Shown one piece after another: positions 44,921 to 53,824 of a stretch of DNA of 64,000 nucleotides. The DNA is taken from NCBI RefSeq assembly GCF_004965515.1, contig NZ_SSHH01000002.1:640840-704839 (forward strand), read 5' to 3'. The notes under the pieces are model-generated. The model was not told where the DNA came from. It worked only from the letters and a program-made list of their open reading frames with translations, and did not search any database. The position numbers were made by a program, and so were the translations under genes. Each line of letters opens with the position of its first letter. Position 1 is the first letter of the stretch. The DNA is from Alteraurantiacibacter aquimixticola (GTDB lineage: Bacteria > Pseudomonadota > Alphaproteobacteria > Sphingomonadales > Sphingomonadaceae).

Positions 44921-46336
44921 TTGAGCAAATCTGAACTGGTATCCTTTGAACCGGCCAGCGGCGAGGAATTGTGGCGCGGCGAGCACGGTGACGTGGACGG
45001 GATCGTCGCCCGCGCACGCGCTGCCTGGCCGCAATGGGCGGCCAAGCCGCTCGCCAATCGCATGGAACTGGTGCGCCGCTTCGCCAATGAAGTGCGCAAG
45101 GAGCAGGACGAATTCGCCGAGCTGATCTCGCGCGAGACGGGCAAGCCCCTGTGGGAAGCCCGGACCGAGGTCGAAGCTGTCATCGCCAAGGTCGAAATCT
45201 CCATCCGCGCCTATGCGGAGCGGACCGGGCAGCGCAAGCTGGACAGCGCGCTGCAGGGCTCCGCCTCGCTGCGGCACAAGCCGCATGGCGTGATGGCTGT
45301 GCTGGGACCGTACAACTTCCCCGCGCACCTGCCCAATGGCCATATCATCCCTGCACTGATCGCGGGCAACGCCATCATCCTCAAGCCCAGCGAAAAGACT
45401 CCTGCCGTGGGCGAAAGGCTGCTGGAGTATCTCAAGCGCGCGGGCATCCCGGCAGACCTGGTCCAGCTGCTGATCGGCGGACCCGACGAAGGCAAGGCGC
45501 TGGTCGCCCATCCCGGCATCGACGGCGTGCTGTTCACCGGTTCGGCGCAGGTCGGCATCGCCATCAACAAGAAGCTCGCCACCGATCCGGGCAAGATCCT
45601 CGCGCTGGAAATGGGCGGGAACAACCCGCTGGTCGTGTGGAATACACCCAAGATCCGCGATGCCGCCGCGCTGGTGATCCAGTCCGCTTTTACCACAGCC
45701 GGCCAGCGCTGCACCGCCGCGCGGCGGCTGATCGTGAAGTCGGACCTCTATGACGATGTGGTGAACGAGGTGAAGGCGCTGGCGAAGCGCATCATCATCG
45801 GCAGCCCGTTCGACGATCCGCAGCCCTTCATGGGCCCGGTGATCGACAATGCCGCCGCCGACCAGCTGACCGAGAGCTTCCTCTATTTCCTCTCGCATGG
45901 CGGCAAGCCGATCATGCATATGAGCAGGCCGGACGATACGAAGCCCTTCCTGACGCCGGGCATCGTCGATGTCACCGCGATGGAAGAGAGGCCCGATGTC
46001 GAGCTGTTCGGCCCGCTGCTGCAGGTGGTCAAGGTGGACGAGCTGGACGAAGCGATTGCCGAGGCGAACAATACACGCTTCGGCCTGTCCGCATCGCTGG
46101 TGGGCGGAACGCCTGCGGATTACAACCGCTTCTGGGCCAATATCCGCGCCGGAATCGTCAACTGGAACCGGCCCACCAATGGCGCCTCTTCCGCCGCGCC
46201 CTTTGGCGGCATCGGCCTGTCGGGCAATCACCGCCCGGCGGCCTTCTATGCTGCAGACTATTGCGCCTATCCGGTCACCAGCACCGAGATGGAGCAGCCG
46301 CGCGCCAGCGTGGGTGTGGGTTTCAAGGACAACTGA
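44921..46336 (+). CDS. astD: Succinylglutamate-semialdehyde dehydrogenase AstD
   Basis: This 471-aa aldehyde dehydrogenase of the arginine succinyltransferase pathway oxidises N-succinylglutamate 5-semialdehyde. The catalytic Cys lies in FTTAGQRCTAARR (C264), the Glu in LALEMGGNNPL, and the AstD-specific GPYNFPAHLPNGHI and WNRPTNGASSAAPFGG are present. The start is TTG 44921 with AAAAGG upstream. No astA, astB, astC or astE adjoins it. The 199-bp leader shows no structure I can name. Confidence 0.92.
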   Translation: MSKSELVSFEPASGEELWRGEHGDVDGIVARARAAWPQWAAKPLANRMELVRRFANEVRKEQDEFAELISRETGKPLWEARTEVEAVIAKVEISIRAYAERTGQRKLDSALQGSASLRHKPHGVMAVLGPYNFPAHLPNGHIIPALIAGNAIILKPSEKTPAVGERLLEYLKRAGIPADLVQLLIGGPDEGKALVAHPGIDGVLFTGSAQVGIAINKKLATDPGKILALEMGGNNPLVVWNTPKIRDAAALVIQSAFTTAGQRCTAARRLIVKSDLYDDVVNEVKALAKRIIIGSPFDDPQPFMGPVIDNAAADQLTESFLYFLSHGGKPIMHMSRPDDTKPFLTPGIVDVTAMEERPDVELFGPLLQVVKVDELDEAIAEANNTRFGLSASLVGGTPADYNRFWANIRAGIVNWNRPTNGASSAAPFGGIGLSGNHRPAAFYAADYCAYPVTSTEMEQPRASVGVGFKDN

Positions 46337-46356
46337 TAGAGCGGCGCGCTGGCGGC

Positions 46357-47118
46357 TCAGACGCCGCCGGTCGTCACCAGGTCGACTGAGGTCATGCCGT
46401 CATCGAGCAGGCGGGCGAAGACCATGAAGCTGCGCCCCGCATTGGTCCCGCCAAGGATATCCTCGCCATCCTGGTGGATGCGTTCCACCTCGAAGCCCTC
46501 GACCGTGGCACGGGTGTAGTAGAAGTCCATCACGTCACCCAGCGCCACCGGCGTGGTGAAATTGACGACTCGCAGCGAGCACCCCCCCGCATCGCTTCCC
46601 GCCGCTTCCTGCACCGCGCCGCGCGGATAGACGGGAAAGGCTTGCGGCAGGCGCGCAGCCCATGTGGCGGAGAATTGCGCGCTGGCGGCGCAATCACCCG
46701 ACCCTTCTCCGGCAGAGGCAGCGCGCGCCGCGACGCTCAGGCGTGCCTCGGGCGGCAATTCACCATCCATGCGCTGCGGCTGCGGCGCGCGGCGCATGGC
46801 ACCTGTGCCGCCGACCAGGGCCAACGCCTCATCACGCGCGGCGCGGGCGGCTTGCGCACCGCGATCGGTCTGCGGCAGCGCTCCGCTCATGGTCCCATAG
46901 CTCGCCAGCTGGTTCGCGCCGTTGCGATTGACCATGTCGGGATCGACCATGATCTGGTCCGCCAATGCCGCATCCATCACCGGATCGCCGGCATTACGCT
47001 GCACCGGCAGCTGTTCGGACGACTGGTCCGCGCAGGATGCCAGCAACACCGCGCTGACGCACAGCATTGCCGGGTGGTGCAGGAGAGGGCGCGGGAGGTG
47101 GATCATGGGGCGAGGCAT
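46357..47118 (-). CDS. Putative lipoprotein of unknown function
   Basis: This 253-aa protein starts with a lipoprotein-like signal (LLASC lipobox, Cys about residue 29 from ATG 47118; ATG 47106 also possible). The middle is rich in Ala, Arg and Asp; the C-terminal half (about 160-253, FPVYPRGAVQEA and VALGDVMDFYYTRA) looks folded and may bind a partner. No family recognised. Convergent with astD (20-bp gap). Confidence 0.7.
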   Translation of the reverse strand: MPRPMIHLPRPLLHHPAMLCVSAVLLASCADQSSEQLPVQRNAGDPVMDAALADQIMVDPDMVNRNGANQLASYGTMSGALPQTDRGAQAARAARDEALALVGGTGAMRRAPQPQRMDGELPPEARLSVAARAASAGEGSGDCAASAQFSATWAARLPQAFPVYPRGAVQEAAGSDAGGCSLRVVNFTTPVALGDVMDFYYTRATVEGFEVERIHQDGEDILGGTNAGRSFMVFARLLDDGMTSVDLVTTGGV

Positions 47119-47437
47119 AGCGTGCTGACGCGCAAAGACGGTTTAACGAAAGGGTGAATATTTTCCCCATCATGCACCCCGCCGATCCGGTGCCGCAAGG
47201 CTTCAAGGCGTCCGGACAGCAGAGCCATCCGGACGCCTTGGCGCGACCCATTTCTGGATACGACCCGAGGGCCACGCGTCGTTGCCGGTCCAACAGGGGT
47301 GACCGGCACGAATCGTGAAATTGGAGATGTCGGCTCTCTTGATCCGATGTCATTGTCTGTAAAGGGAAATTAACGAATGACGCACAATCGCGCCGAAAGG
47401 TTTGCCGTGAAGCACCACAACGCGTAGCTGTGACGGG
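47119..47437. promoter_or_regulatory. 319-bp divergent intergenic region with two strong hairpins
   Basis: No open gene. A 13-bp perfect stem CAAGGCGTCCGGA/TCCGGACGCCTTG (47204-47216 and 47228-47240, 11-nt loop) is followed about 40 bp later by TGCCGGTC/GACCGGCA (47283-47290, 47301-47308, 10-nt loop). No T tract follows either. It must hold both promoters and could encode a structured RNA. Confidence 0.5.
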
Positions 47438-48373
47438 ATGAATGGGGAGACATCCACGCAGGGGATCTGGGGCAGCGGCCTCGCCCATGCACTTGGCGCG
47501 CACGCCGTTTGGGGCTCGATGCCGCTTTACCTGATATTGGTTCACAGCGTCCCGGCGCTGGAATTTGTCGCCTGGCGGCTGGTCTTCACCCTGCCCCTGT
47601 GCCTTGCCATCATCGCCTGGCGGTCGAGCTTTGCCGAGCTCGGCACCGTGCTGCGGGACGGCCGCGCCATGCTCACGCTGCTCGGCAGTTCGGCGATGAT
47701 CGGCATCAACTGGTATCTCTATGTCTTCGCGATCCAGTCGGGCAACGTCTATGCCGCCAGCCTCGGCTATTACATCCTGCCGCTGACGATGATGCTGCTC
47801 GGCCTCGTCTTCCTGAAGGAACGGCTGACGCGGCTGCAATGGGGCGCGGTGGCACTGGCAAGCGTGGGCGTATCGGCGCTGGCGGCGGGCGCGCTCACCA
47901 CCATGTGGCTGAGCCTTTCCATGGCGACGACTTTCGGCATTTACGGCCTGCTGCGCAAAACCGTCGCCGCCGGGCCGCTGGTGGGGCTGACGGTCGAATC
48001 GATGATCCTGCTGCCGGTGGCGCTGGGGATCGTCGGCTGGTTCTGGAGTGGCCCCCAAGGCACCGCCATGGCGCAGAGCCTCGGCACATCACTTGCCGTC
48101 GCGGGTAGCGGGCCGATGACCGCAGTGCCTTTGCTGCTGTTCGCCACCGCCGCGCGGCGCATGCCCTATACGGTGATCGGCTTCCTGCAGTTCATCTCGC
48201 CCACCATCGTTTTCCTGATGGGGCTGTTCATTTTCGGACAGGAGCTGAAGCCCGCGCAGCTCGCCTGTTTCGTGGCGATCTGGGCTGCGGCGAGCTTGTT
48301 CACCTGGGGCCTGTTTCGCGGAGAAAAGCCCGCTCCTGCCGATGAAGCGGCCTCACGCGGCGCGGGCGACTAA
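47438..48373 (+). CDS. rarD: EamA family transporter RarD
   Basis: This 311-aa inner membrane protein has ten predicted helices in two EamA halves, with the RarD signatures [18 protein letters not shown] and [26 protein letters not shown]. RarD proteins are drug/metabolite exporters, named for chloramphenicol sensitivity, though substrates are poorly known. Its stop overlaps the convergent pyrC stop by 4 bp. Confidence 0.93.
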   Translation: MNGETSTQGIWGSGLAHALGAHAVWGSMPLYLILVHSVPALEFVAWRLVFTLPLCLAIIAWRSSFAELGTVLRDGRAMLTLLGSSAMIGINWYLYVFAIQSGNVYAASLGYYILPLTMMLLGLVFLKERLTRLQWGAVALASVGVSALAAGALTTMWLSLSMATTFGIYGLLRKTVAAGPLVGLTVESMILLPVALGIVGWFWSGPQGTAMAQSLGTSLAVAGSGPMTAVPLLLFATAARRMPYTVIGFLQFISPTIVFLMGLFIFGQELKPAQLACFVAIWAAASLFTWGLFRGEKPAPADEAASRGAGD

Positions 48374-49407
48374 CCTGCCAGCGACCACTCCAGCGTCTCT
48401 CCCGCGTGGAAAGGCACCAGCCTGGCAGCACCGACATCGATTTCATCGGGCACCGTGCAAGGCTTCTTTTCCAGCGTGATCGTCTGCTCATTGACCGGCA
48501 GGCCATAGAAGGCCGGGCCATGGCGCGATGCAAAGCCTTCGAACTTGTCGAGCGCGCCTTCCGCATCGAACACGGCGAGATAGCTTTCCAGCGCATAAGG
48601 CGCGTTGAAAATGCCCGCACAGCCGCAAGCGCTCTCCTTCGCTTCACGCGCATGCGGGGCGCTGTCGGTGCCGAGGAAGAACCTGTCGCTGCCTGACGTC
48701 GCCGCGCGGCGCAGCGCCAGCCGGTGCTTTTCGCGCTTGGCGACAGGCAGGCAATAGGCATGCGGACGCATCCCGCCCACCAGCATGGCATTGCGGTTGA
48801 TGTGGAGGTGCTGCGGTGTGATCGTGGCGGCAACATTGTCGCCCGCACCGGTCACGAATTGCACGCCCTCCGCACTGGTGAGATGCTCGAAGATCACTTT
48901 CAATTCTGGCAAGCGGTCGATCAGCGGGGCGAGGATGCGTTCGATGAACACCGCCTCGCGGTCGAAGATATCGACATCGGCGCTGGTCACTTCGCCATGC
49001 ACGCAAAGCGGCATGCCGGCCTCCGCCATCGCCTCCAGCGCGCCCATGATATTGGCCACATCAGTCACGCCGCTATCCGAATTGGTGGTGGCGCCCGCGG
49101 GATAGAGCTTGGCGGCGGTGAACACGCCTTCTTCATGCCCGCGCACCAGCTCCGCCGGATCGGAATTGTCGGTGAGATAGGCGGTCATCAGCGGGGTGAA
49201 GTCCATCCCCTCCGGCACGGCGGCCAGGATTCGCTCGCGATAGGCCCGCGCGGCATCGACCGTGGTCACCGGCGGGGTGAGGTTGGGCATCACGATGGCG
49301 CGGGCGAACTGGCGGGCGGTATAGCGCGTCACGCCTTCGAGCATGGCCCCGTCACGCAAGTGCAGGTGCCAGTCATCAGGGCGCGGAATCGTAAGCGTTG
49401 TCGTCAT
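48370..49407 (-). CDS. pyrC: Dihydroorotase PyrC (class II)
   Basis: This 345-aa zinc amidohydrolase makes dihydroorotate in pyrimidine synthesis. It has the metal motif HLHLRDG (H14, H16), the carbamylated-Lys region [22 protein letters not shown] and [10 protein letters not shown] 49407 is divergent from ygfZ with a 38-bp gap. Confidence 0.96.
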   Translation of the reverse strand: MTTTLTIPRPDDWHLHLRDGAMLEGVTRYTARQFARAIVMPNLTPPVTTVDAARAYRERILAAVPEGMDFTPLMTAYLTDNSDPAELVRGHEEGVFTAAKLYPAGATTNSDSGVTDVANIMGALEAMAEAGMPLCVHGEVTSADVDIFDREAVFIERILAPLIDRLPELKVIFEHLTSAEGVQFVTGAGDNVAATITPQHLHINRNAMLVGGMRPHAYCLPVAKREKHRLALRRAATSGSDRFFLGTDSAPHAREAKESACGCAGIFNAPYALESYLAVFDAEGALDKFEGFASRHGPAFYGLPVNEQTITLEKKPCTVPDEIDVGAARLVPFHAGETLEWSLAG

Positions 49408-49445
49408 GGGATTGCCTATGCCGCGCCTGCACCTATCTGTCACCC

Positions 49446-50183
49446 ATGGTTAAAGGACGACTGGCTAGTCGCGCCGTGGTGCGCATCTCCCCCCGCGAGG
49501 CTGGCGAGGACGTTGCCGACTTCCTGCAGGGCTTGCTGACCAACAACGTGACCGGCGACCTGCCCGCCTATGCCGCGCTGCTGAGCGCACAGGGCAAGGC
49601 GCTGTTCGACATGATCGTGTGGCGCGATGGCGATTCGCTGCTGCTCGATTGCGAGGCCGAGGTGGCGGAGGAGTTGGTGAAGCGCCTTTCGCTCTATCGC
49701 CTTCGCCGCAAGATCGACATTGCGGTGGATCCGGATTGCTGCGTCACCTGGTCCGCGCCCGATGGTGAGGAAGGCAATGACCCGCGCCTATCCGCGCTCG
49801 GCCATCGCGCGGTGGAGACTTCGGGTTGCGAGGACCTGCCTGCCGTGGACGACGCCTGGCTGGCGCATCGCTTGGCGCTGGGCGTGCCCGAGGGGCGCGC
49901 GGAACTGGGCGATATCCTGTGGCTGGAGACCAATGCTGCGGAACTGAACGGCGTCAGCTTCACCAAGGGCTGCTATGTCGGGCAGGAAAACACCGCGCGG
50001 ATGAACTGGCGGCAGAAGGTCAACCGGCGGCTGGTCGTCGTCCCGATCGAGCAATCCGATCCCAAGCGCCAGCGCGTTGCCTATCCCGCGCTGGGCAATG
50101 CGGTGGATCACCTGCGGGTAGACGACATTCCTGCCGATCTCATCCCTGACTGGATGGAGCTGAGCGAAAACCCGGCGGACTGA
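49446..50183 (+). CDS. ygfZ: Folate-binding protein YgfZ
   Basis: This 245-aa GcvT-like protein carries the signature KGCYVGQE (near 179-186) with the tetrahydrofolate-binding fold. YgfZ helps keep some Fe-S enzymes active, including MiaB, which is also encoded in this window. It is shorter than E. coli YgfZ (326 aa), as is usual in alphaproteobacteria. Confidence 0.93.
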   Translation: MVKGRLASRAVVRISPREAGEDVADFLQGLLTNNVTGDLPAYAALLSAQGKALFDMIVWRDGDSLLLDCEAEVAEELVKRLSLYRLRRKIDIAVDPDCCVTWSAPDGEEGNDPRLSALGHRAVETSGCEDLPAVDDAWLAHRLALGVPEGRAELGDILWLETNAAELNGVSFTKGCYVGQENTARMNWRQKVNRRLVVVPIEQSDPKRQRVAYPALGNAVDHLRVDDIPADLIPDWMELSENPAD

Positions 50184-50193
50184 CCGCCTGCGC

Positions 50194-50784
50194 TCAGCGC
50201 TCGGGTTTCAGGAAGGAGGCGGCGACGATCTCGGTCGCCGCATCGCGCGCGGTGCGCCGTTCCACGCCCAATGATTCCGCCAGAGGCGGCCCCATCAGCG
50301 CATCGCCCAGCGCCAGCAGGACGAGCGAATAGGTCGCTTCATGCATCAGCTTCTCCACCCCAGGCTTGCGCTTGTGCGGGTGGAGATCGACCATCAGTTC
50401 CTGGATCGCCCCGACGATGGGATCGAGCGCATCCTCATTCCCCGAAGCGAGCATCCAGCTGGCGAGCGCACCACCGCCTTGCTCGTCGAAGGAATCGAAA
50501 GTCATGTTGACCACGTCACGCGGCGTCGCCGTTCCCGCGCGCGCAGCCAGCACCGCATCGCCGATCGCATCGCAGACCGTTCCGGCAAGATGGCCCGCCA
50601 GTGCCTTTTGCAGCCCGGCGGCGGAGCCGAAGTGATGGAGCAGGTTCGCATGCGTCCGACCGATCCTGCTGGCGACCGCCTTCAGCGTCACCGCTTGCGG
50701 TCCAGCTTCCATCAGCAACACGCGCGCTGCGGCAAGCGCAGCGGCCCGGCTCTCTTCAGGCGAGAGCCTCTTCCTCGTAACCAT
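50194..50784 (-). CDS. TetR family transcriptional regulator
   Basis: This 196-aa protein has an N-terminal TetR helix-turn-helix (AVTLKAVASRIGRTHANLLHHFGSAAGL, shown by its ends) and an all-helical ligand domain. ATG 50784 is chosen for the family start MVTRKRLSPEES. It is convergent with ygfZ (10-bp gap). Target unknown. Confidence 0.88.
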   Translation of the reverse strand: MVTRKRLSPEESRAAALAAARVLLMEAGPQAVTLKAVASRIGRTHANLLHHFGSAAGLQKALAGHLAGTVCDAIGDAVLAARAGTATPRDVVNMTFDSFDEQGGGALASWMLASGNEDALDPIVGAIQELMVDLHPHKRKPGVEKLMHEATYSLVLLALGDALMGPPLAESLGVERRTARDAATEIVAASFLKPER

Positions 50785-50859
50785 GTTCGGCAGTCTCCCC
50801 GGCCGATTTTTGTGGCGTCGAACGCCTCGGGGCAGCGGATTATCGCCGGAAGGGCGGGC

Positions 50860-50892
50860 GGGCAAGCCCGGCGGGGGTTACCGGGCTTGCCC
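50860..50892 (-). terminator. Hairpin after the acetyltransferase gene
   Basis: Perfect 12-bp arms GGGCAAGCCCGG and CCGGGCTTGCCC enclose a 9-nt loop, just past the stop of the acetyltransferase read on the minus strand. No T run follows, so it is at best a weak or Rho-assisted terminator. Confidence 0.45.
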
Positions 50893-50903
50893 TTCCCTGC
50901 CTG

Positions 50904-51473
50904 TCAGGCAGGCTTGTAGCCATTGTCGGCGCGCATGTCGCAGCAGCTTTCGCCATCCGAACCCCCGAGGTCGAGCGCATAGCGGCGCCCCAGCACCATC
51001 TGCCCGCCGCGGCCAAGGGCGTGGGTGGGTGTAACCTCACCAGTCGCGCGAAAGCCTACCTTCCGCAGCACTCCGCCGCTTGCCGGATTGTCGAGATAGT
51101 GCCCGGCCTGCAGCCGCTTCACGCCCAGCATGCGGGCGATATCGACCAGCCCGCGCAAGGCTTCCGCGGCATAGCCCTTGCCGCGATAGCCGCGCGCGAT
51201 CCAGTAGCCGACTTCCGGCACGTCCGCGGTCGCATCCATGCCGATCTGGCCGATCAGCGGCGCGCCATCGGCGCCGGGCAAGGCGATTCCCAACCGCACG
51301 TCCAGCGGATCACGCCGGGCCGAGCAGAAGGCCTGCGCATCTTCCTCGCGATAGGGCCAGGGCGCGCTCGCCAGCATGCGCACCACACCCGCATCGTTGA
51401 TGCCGCGATAGATCTCGCGCCAGTCTTCGGGGAATGATGGCCTGAGAAACAGGCGTTCGGTACGCATGAACAT
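50904..51473 (-). CDS. GNAT family N-acetyltransferase (RimJ/RimL-like)
   Basis: This 189-aa enzyme has the acetyltransferase layout RTERLFLRPSFPEDW, VGYWIARGYRGKGYAAEALRGL (acetyl-CoA loop RGYRGKGYA near 100) and a C-terminal ALDLGG. ATG 51473 is chosen for GGAGGAGAG upstream; ATG 51467 is also possible. It is cut off from rpmA by a terminator. Cysteine pair CC near the C-terminus is unusual but unexplained. Confidence 0.88.
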   Translation of the reverse strand: MFMRTERLFLRPSFPEDWREIYRGINDAGVVRMLASAPWPYREEDAQAFCSARRDPLDVRLGIALPGADGAPLIGQIGMDATADVPEVGYWIARGYRGKGYAAEALRGLVDIARMLGVKRLQAGHYLDNPASGGVLRKVGFRATGEVTPTHALGRGGQMVLGRRYALDLGGSDGESCCDMRADNGYKPA

Positions 51474-51544
51474 GGGATCTCTCCTCCACCCCCCGTCCCC
51501 AGCCGCTTCGTAGCTGCGGCGCGTGACGGTGGTATTGCGAAGGA

Positions 51545-51580
51545 GAACAAAAAAAGGAGACGGGGCGGCCCCATCTCCTT
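51545..51580 (-). terminator. Rho-independent terminator of the rplU-rpmA operon
   Basis: On the minus strand AAGGAGATGGGG pairs with CCCCGTCTCCTT around a 3-nt CCG loop (one G-T pair), followed by a T run. It lies about 70 bp after rpmA. Confidence 0.9.
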
Positions 51581-51648
51581 CCACGCTCCGGTACTGTAGC
51601 GACCGGTGGGGCCATCCCGGTGGATGACCCCTTTACCGAGTCATCCGG

Positions 51649-51918
51649 TTATTCGGCAGCTTCCGCCATGGCGTCGACCGATACATATTTGCGGCCGAGC
51701 TTGCCCTCGTGGAAACGCACGCGGCCGGCATCCAGCGCAAACAGCGTGTGGTCCTTGCCCATGCCCACATTGGTGCCCGGGTAGAACTTCGTGCCGCGCT
51801 GACGCACGATAATGTTGCCGCCGATCACTTCCTGACCGCCGAACTTCTTCACACCGAGGCGACGACCAGCTGAGTCGCGACCGTTACGCGATGAACCGCC
51901 AGCTTTCTTATGTGCCAT
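51649..51918 (-). CDS. rpmA: 50S ribosomal protein L27
   Basis: This 89-aa protein shows the L27 pattern [15 protein letters not shown] and [11 protein letters not shown] at the C-terminus. L27 contacts the peptidyl-transferase centre. It follows rplU by 35 bp on the same strand and ends just before a terminator. Confidence 0.98.
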   Translation of the reverse strand: MAHKKAGGSSRNGRDSAGRRLGVKKFGGQEVIGGNIIVRQRGTKFYPGTNVGMGKDHTLFALDAGRVRFHEGKLGRKYVSVDAMAEAAE

Positions 51919-51953
51919 CTCGTCTTACTCCGTATCCGTCCGGTCGTGCCGGA

Positions 51954-52478
51954 TTACTTGTCTGTCTTCTTGGCGGCGGGCTTCTTGGCCGCTGCCTTCT
52001 TCGCTGCCGGCTTCTTGGCAGCGGGCTTCTTGGCTGCCGCCTTTTTCGCGGCCGGCTTCTTCGCCGCGGGCTTTTCGCCTGCAGCGTCCTTCACCGGGGC
52101 AGCCTTGTGCACGTCAGGCGAGGCCTTCTCTTCGGAAGTATCCTTCACCGGAGCGGCCTTCTTGGCAGCAACCTTCTTGCCCTCGCCAACACCCACGATG
52201 CGCAGCAGGGTCATCTGCTGGCGGTGGCCGTTCTTGCGGCGATAGTTGTGGCGACGGCGCTTCTTGAACACCGTGACCTTCTCGCTCTTCGCCTGGGCGA
52301 TGATTTCGGCCGAGACGGTGACCTTCGAAGCGTCGGCGAGATCGCCGCCTTCGCCTGCCAGCAGGACATCGCCCAGCACGATCGTTTCACCGGCGTCACC
52401 CGCCAGCTTCTCGACTGCGATCTTGTCTCCTTCGGCGACGCGATACTGCTTGCCGCCCGTGCGCACTACTGCGAACAT
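51954..52478 (-). CDS. rplU: 50S ribosomal protein L21 with long Lys/Ala-rich C-terminal tail
   Basis: The first ~100 residues are a normal L21 ([33 protein letters not shown]). The following ~70 residues are low complexity, with short repeats such as KKPAAKK and KKAAAKK, like eukaryotic histone H1 tails; L21 usually ends near residue 103. Tail-bearing L21 forms occur in sphingomonads to my recollection. It is first in the rplU-rpmA operon with a strong promoter upstream. Confidence 0.95.
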   Translation of the reverse strand: MFAVVRTGGKQYRVAEGDKIAVEKLAGDAGETIVLGDVLLAGEGGDLADASKVTVSAEIIAQAKSEKVTVFKKRRRHNYRRKNGHRQQMTLLRIVGVGEGKKVAAKKAAPVKDTSEEKASPDVHKAAPVKDAAGEKPAAKKPAAKKAAAKKPAAKKPAAKKAAAKKPAAKKTDK

Positions 52479-52537
52479 GGTGCTCTCTTTTCGTTTCGTA
52501 TGGTGCCAGTGACGAGGGTAAAACCCGCGGCAATGAC

Positions 52538-52564
52538 AAAAAAGGGCGCCCTAGCAAGGGCACC
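52538..52564 (-). terminator. Terminator-like hairpin in the rplU leader (possible attenuator)
   Basis: On the minus strand GGTGCCC and GGGCGCC (one G-T pair) enclose a 6-nt loop and are followed by C and six T. It lies between the promoter and rplU, about 60 nt before the start codon. A second GGGCGCCC at 52573-52580 overlaps the start-site region and could pair with the hairpin arm instead. Confidence 0.6.
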
Positions 52565-52578
52565 GCCAAGTGGGGCGC

Positions 52579-52607
52579 CCGATAAGCCAGCTCGCCCGCC
52601 CTGTCAA
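52579..52607 (-). promoter_or_regulatory. Sigma-70-type promoter for rplU-rpmA
   Basis: TTGACA (52602-52607) and TATCGG (52579-52584) are separated by exactly 17 bp, a near-consensus housekeeping promoter, reading into the rplU leader. Confidence 0.75.
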
Positions 52608-52668
52608 CAAGCGCGGCACCCTTTTTGGCGCTGGAACGCGCGAAAAACCATCGCTAAGGCCTCATAAC

Positions 52669-53193
52669 ATGAAACCGCGCGCTTTTCCGCCTCCCATACG
52701 TTTCACTGCGCTCGCCTTGTCAGGCATGCTCGCATTGGCCGGATGCGCAACACCGGACGACTATCCCAGTCTCGCAATTCGCGATTCGGAGCGTGTTTCG
52801 GGGACGATGGACACCCCGCCGGCGCCGATCTTCACGCCCGCTCCAACAAGCCCAGCGACCTTGGCGCAGCTGGATGAGCTCGTCGGCAATTCCCGCGCGG
52901 CCCATGCCCGCTTCCAGGAAGCAGCCGGCAACGCCCGCGCCCCGGTGCGCGCCGCTGCAGGATCGCCCGTGGGATCTGATAGCTGGGCCCGGGCGCAGGT
53001 GCAGGTGGCCGCGCTGGAATCGGTCCGCAGCGAAGCGCTCATGGCTTTGGCTGAAATCGACAGCCTCTATGCCGAGGCGGCCGTCTCCGGCGGGGAAGTT
53101 GCGCAGCTGGAGCAGGCCCGGTCGGATGTCTCCGCGATGGTTGCGGATGAAGACCGGCTGATTGCCGAATTGCTCGGCCAGATCGGCAGCTGA
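52669..53193 (+). CDS. Putative lipoprotein with coiled-coil-like region, unknown function
   Basis: This 174-aa protein has a lipobox (LAGC, Cys about residue 26) and a mainly helical body with SDSWARAQVQVAALESVRSEALMALAEI (shown by segment ends) that may form a coiled coil. No domain recognised. ATG 52669 is divergent from rplU (190-bp region shared). Confidence 0.72.
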   Translation: MKPRAFPPPIRFTALALSGMLALAGCATPDDYPSLAIRDSERVSGTMDTPPAPIFTPAPTSPATLAQLDELVGNSRAAHARFQEAAGNARAPVRAAAGSPVGSDSWARAQVQVAALESVRSEALMALAEIDSLYAEAAVSGGEVAQLEQARSDVSAMVADEDRLIAELLGQIGS

Positions 53194-53206
53194 TCCGCGC
53201 TCTCCC

Positions 53207-53249
53207 GAAAAAGGATTGCGCGGGACCGGCCTGGACCGGCCCCGCGCAA
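53207..53249 (-). terminator. Hairpin terminator after the FNR-box membrane gene
   Basis: On the minus strand TTGCGCGGG and CCCGCGCAA pair (with further pairing inside after one mismatch), followed by TCCTTTTTC. It lies 42 bp beyond the stop of the membrane protein gene. Confidence 0.75.
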
Positions 53250-53290
53250 ACGGGACAGTGATGTGTGAGAGTCAGGTCGCGTGGCCAGCC

Positions 53291-53725
53291 TCAGCGCACC
53301 ACGGCGGCAATGGTCACAACCGCCAGACCCCAGACGACGATCAGTACAGGGAGGATCAGTACCTGCACTGTTGCTCCGCCTGCGGAGTTATGTCCCGTAA
53401 GGGTGGTGATTCCGTCGCGCTGGAACTTCGCCCAGCTCTTGGCCTTCATCGGCGCATCGGGAGCCATTCTGGTCCAGATCGTGGGCAGCGCGAAACCGGC
53501 GACGATGATGAAGGCAAACAGCGCCATCGGCAGGATCAGGCCGGGCGTGGCAAAGGCCAGCCCGGTGATGGCAAGGAAGCCAAGATAGCAGGCAACCGTT
53601 GCGCCATAGAGCGCGGGCGGCAGCTCGAATGTGCGCTCGACAATATGCGGCTTGCGGGCGACCGGCGCCTCTGCATGCAGGGTTGCCTGTGCGGCGATCG
53701 TTTCGCGATTGAGTTTCTCGACCAT
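53291..53725 (-). CDS. Small membrane protein, unknown, with upstream FNR-type box
   Basis: This 144-aa protein has three likely membrane helices (about 40-60, 64-85 and 118-140) and a soluble N-terminus. GGAGG lies 7 nt before ATG 53725. No family recognised. An FNR/FixK-type site is centred 62 nt upstream of the start, which suggests oxygen-linked control. Confidence 0.7.
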   Translation of the reverse strand: MVEKLNRETIAAQATLHAEAPVARKPHIVERTFELPPALYGATVACYLGFLAITGLAFATPGLILPMALFAFIIVAGFALPTIWTRMAPDAPMKAKSWAKFQRDGITTLTGHNSAGGATVQVLILPVLIVVWGLAVVTIAAVVR

Positions 53726-53780
53726 TTCGGGACCTCCATTCCAGTGAGGTCATGAATGGTGCGAATCGCCCCGCGACGCC

Positions 53781-53794
53781 TTGATGCAGGTCAA
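53781..53794 (-). promoter_or_regulatory. FNR/FixK-type binding box
   Basis: TTGATGCAGGTCAA matches the family consensus TTGAY-N4-RTCAA (full dyad TTGA/TCAA). It is upstream of the 144-aa membrane protein gene and past the end of moaE. Confidence 0.75.
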
Positions 53795-53824
53795 AACGGC
53801 GGAAAAGCGGCGAGGTATGTCAGG

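Noticed and set aside
51954-52200. Lys/Ala repeats in rplU as a separate gene or frameshift
   Set aside because: The frame is continuous and the repeats stay in phase with L21; no stop or second start supports a split.
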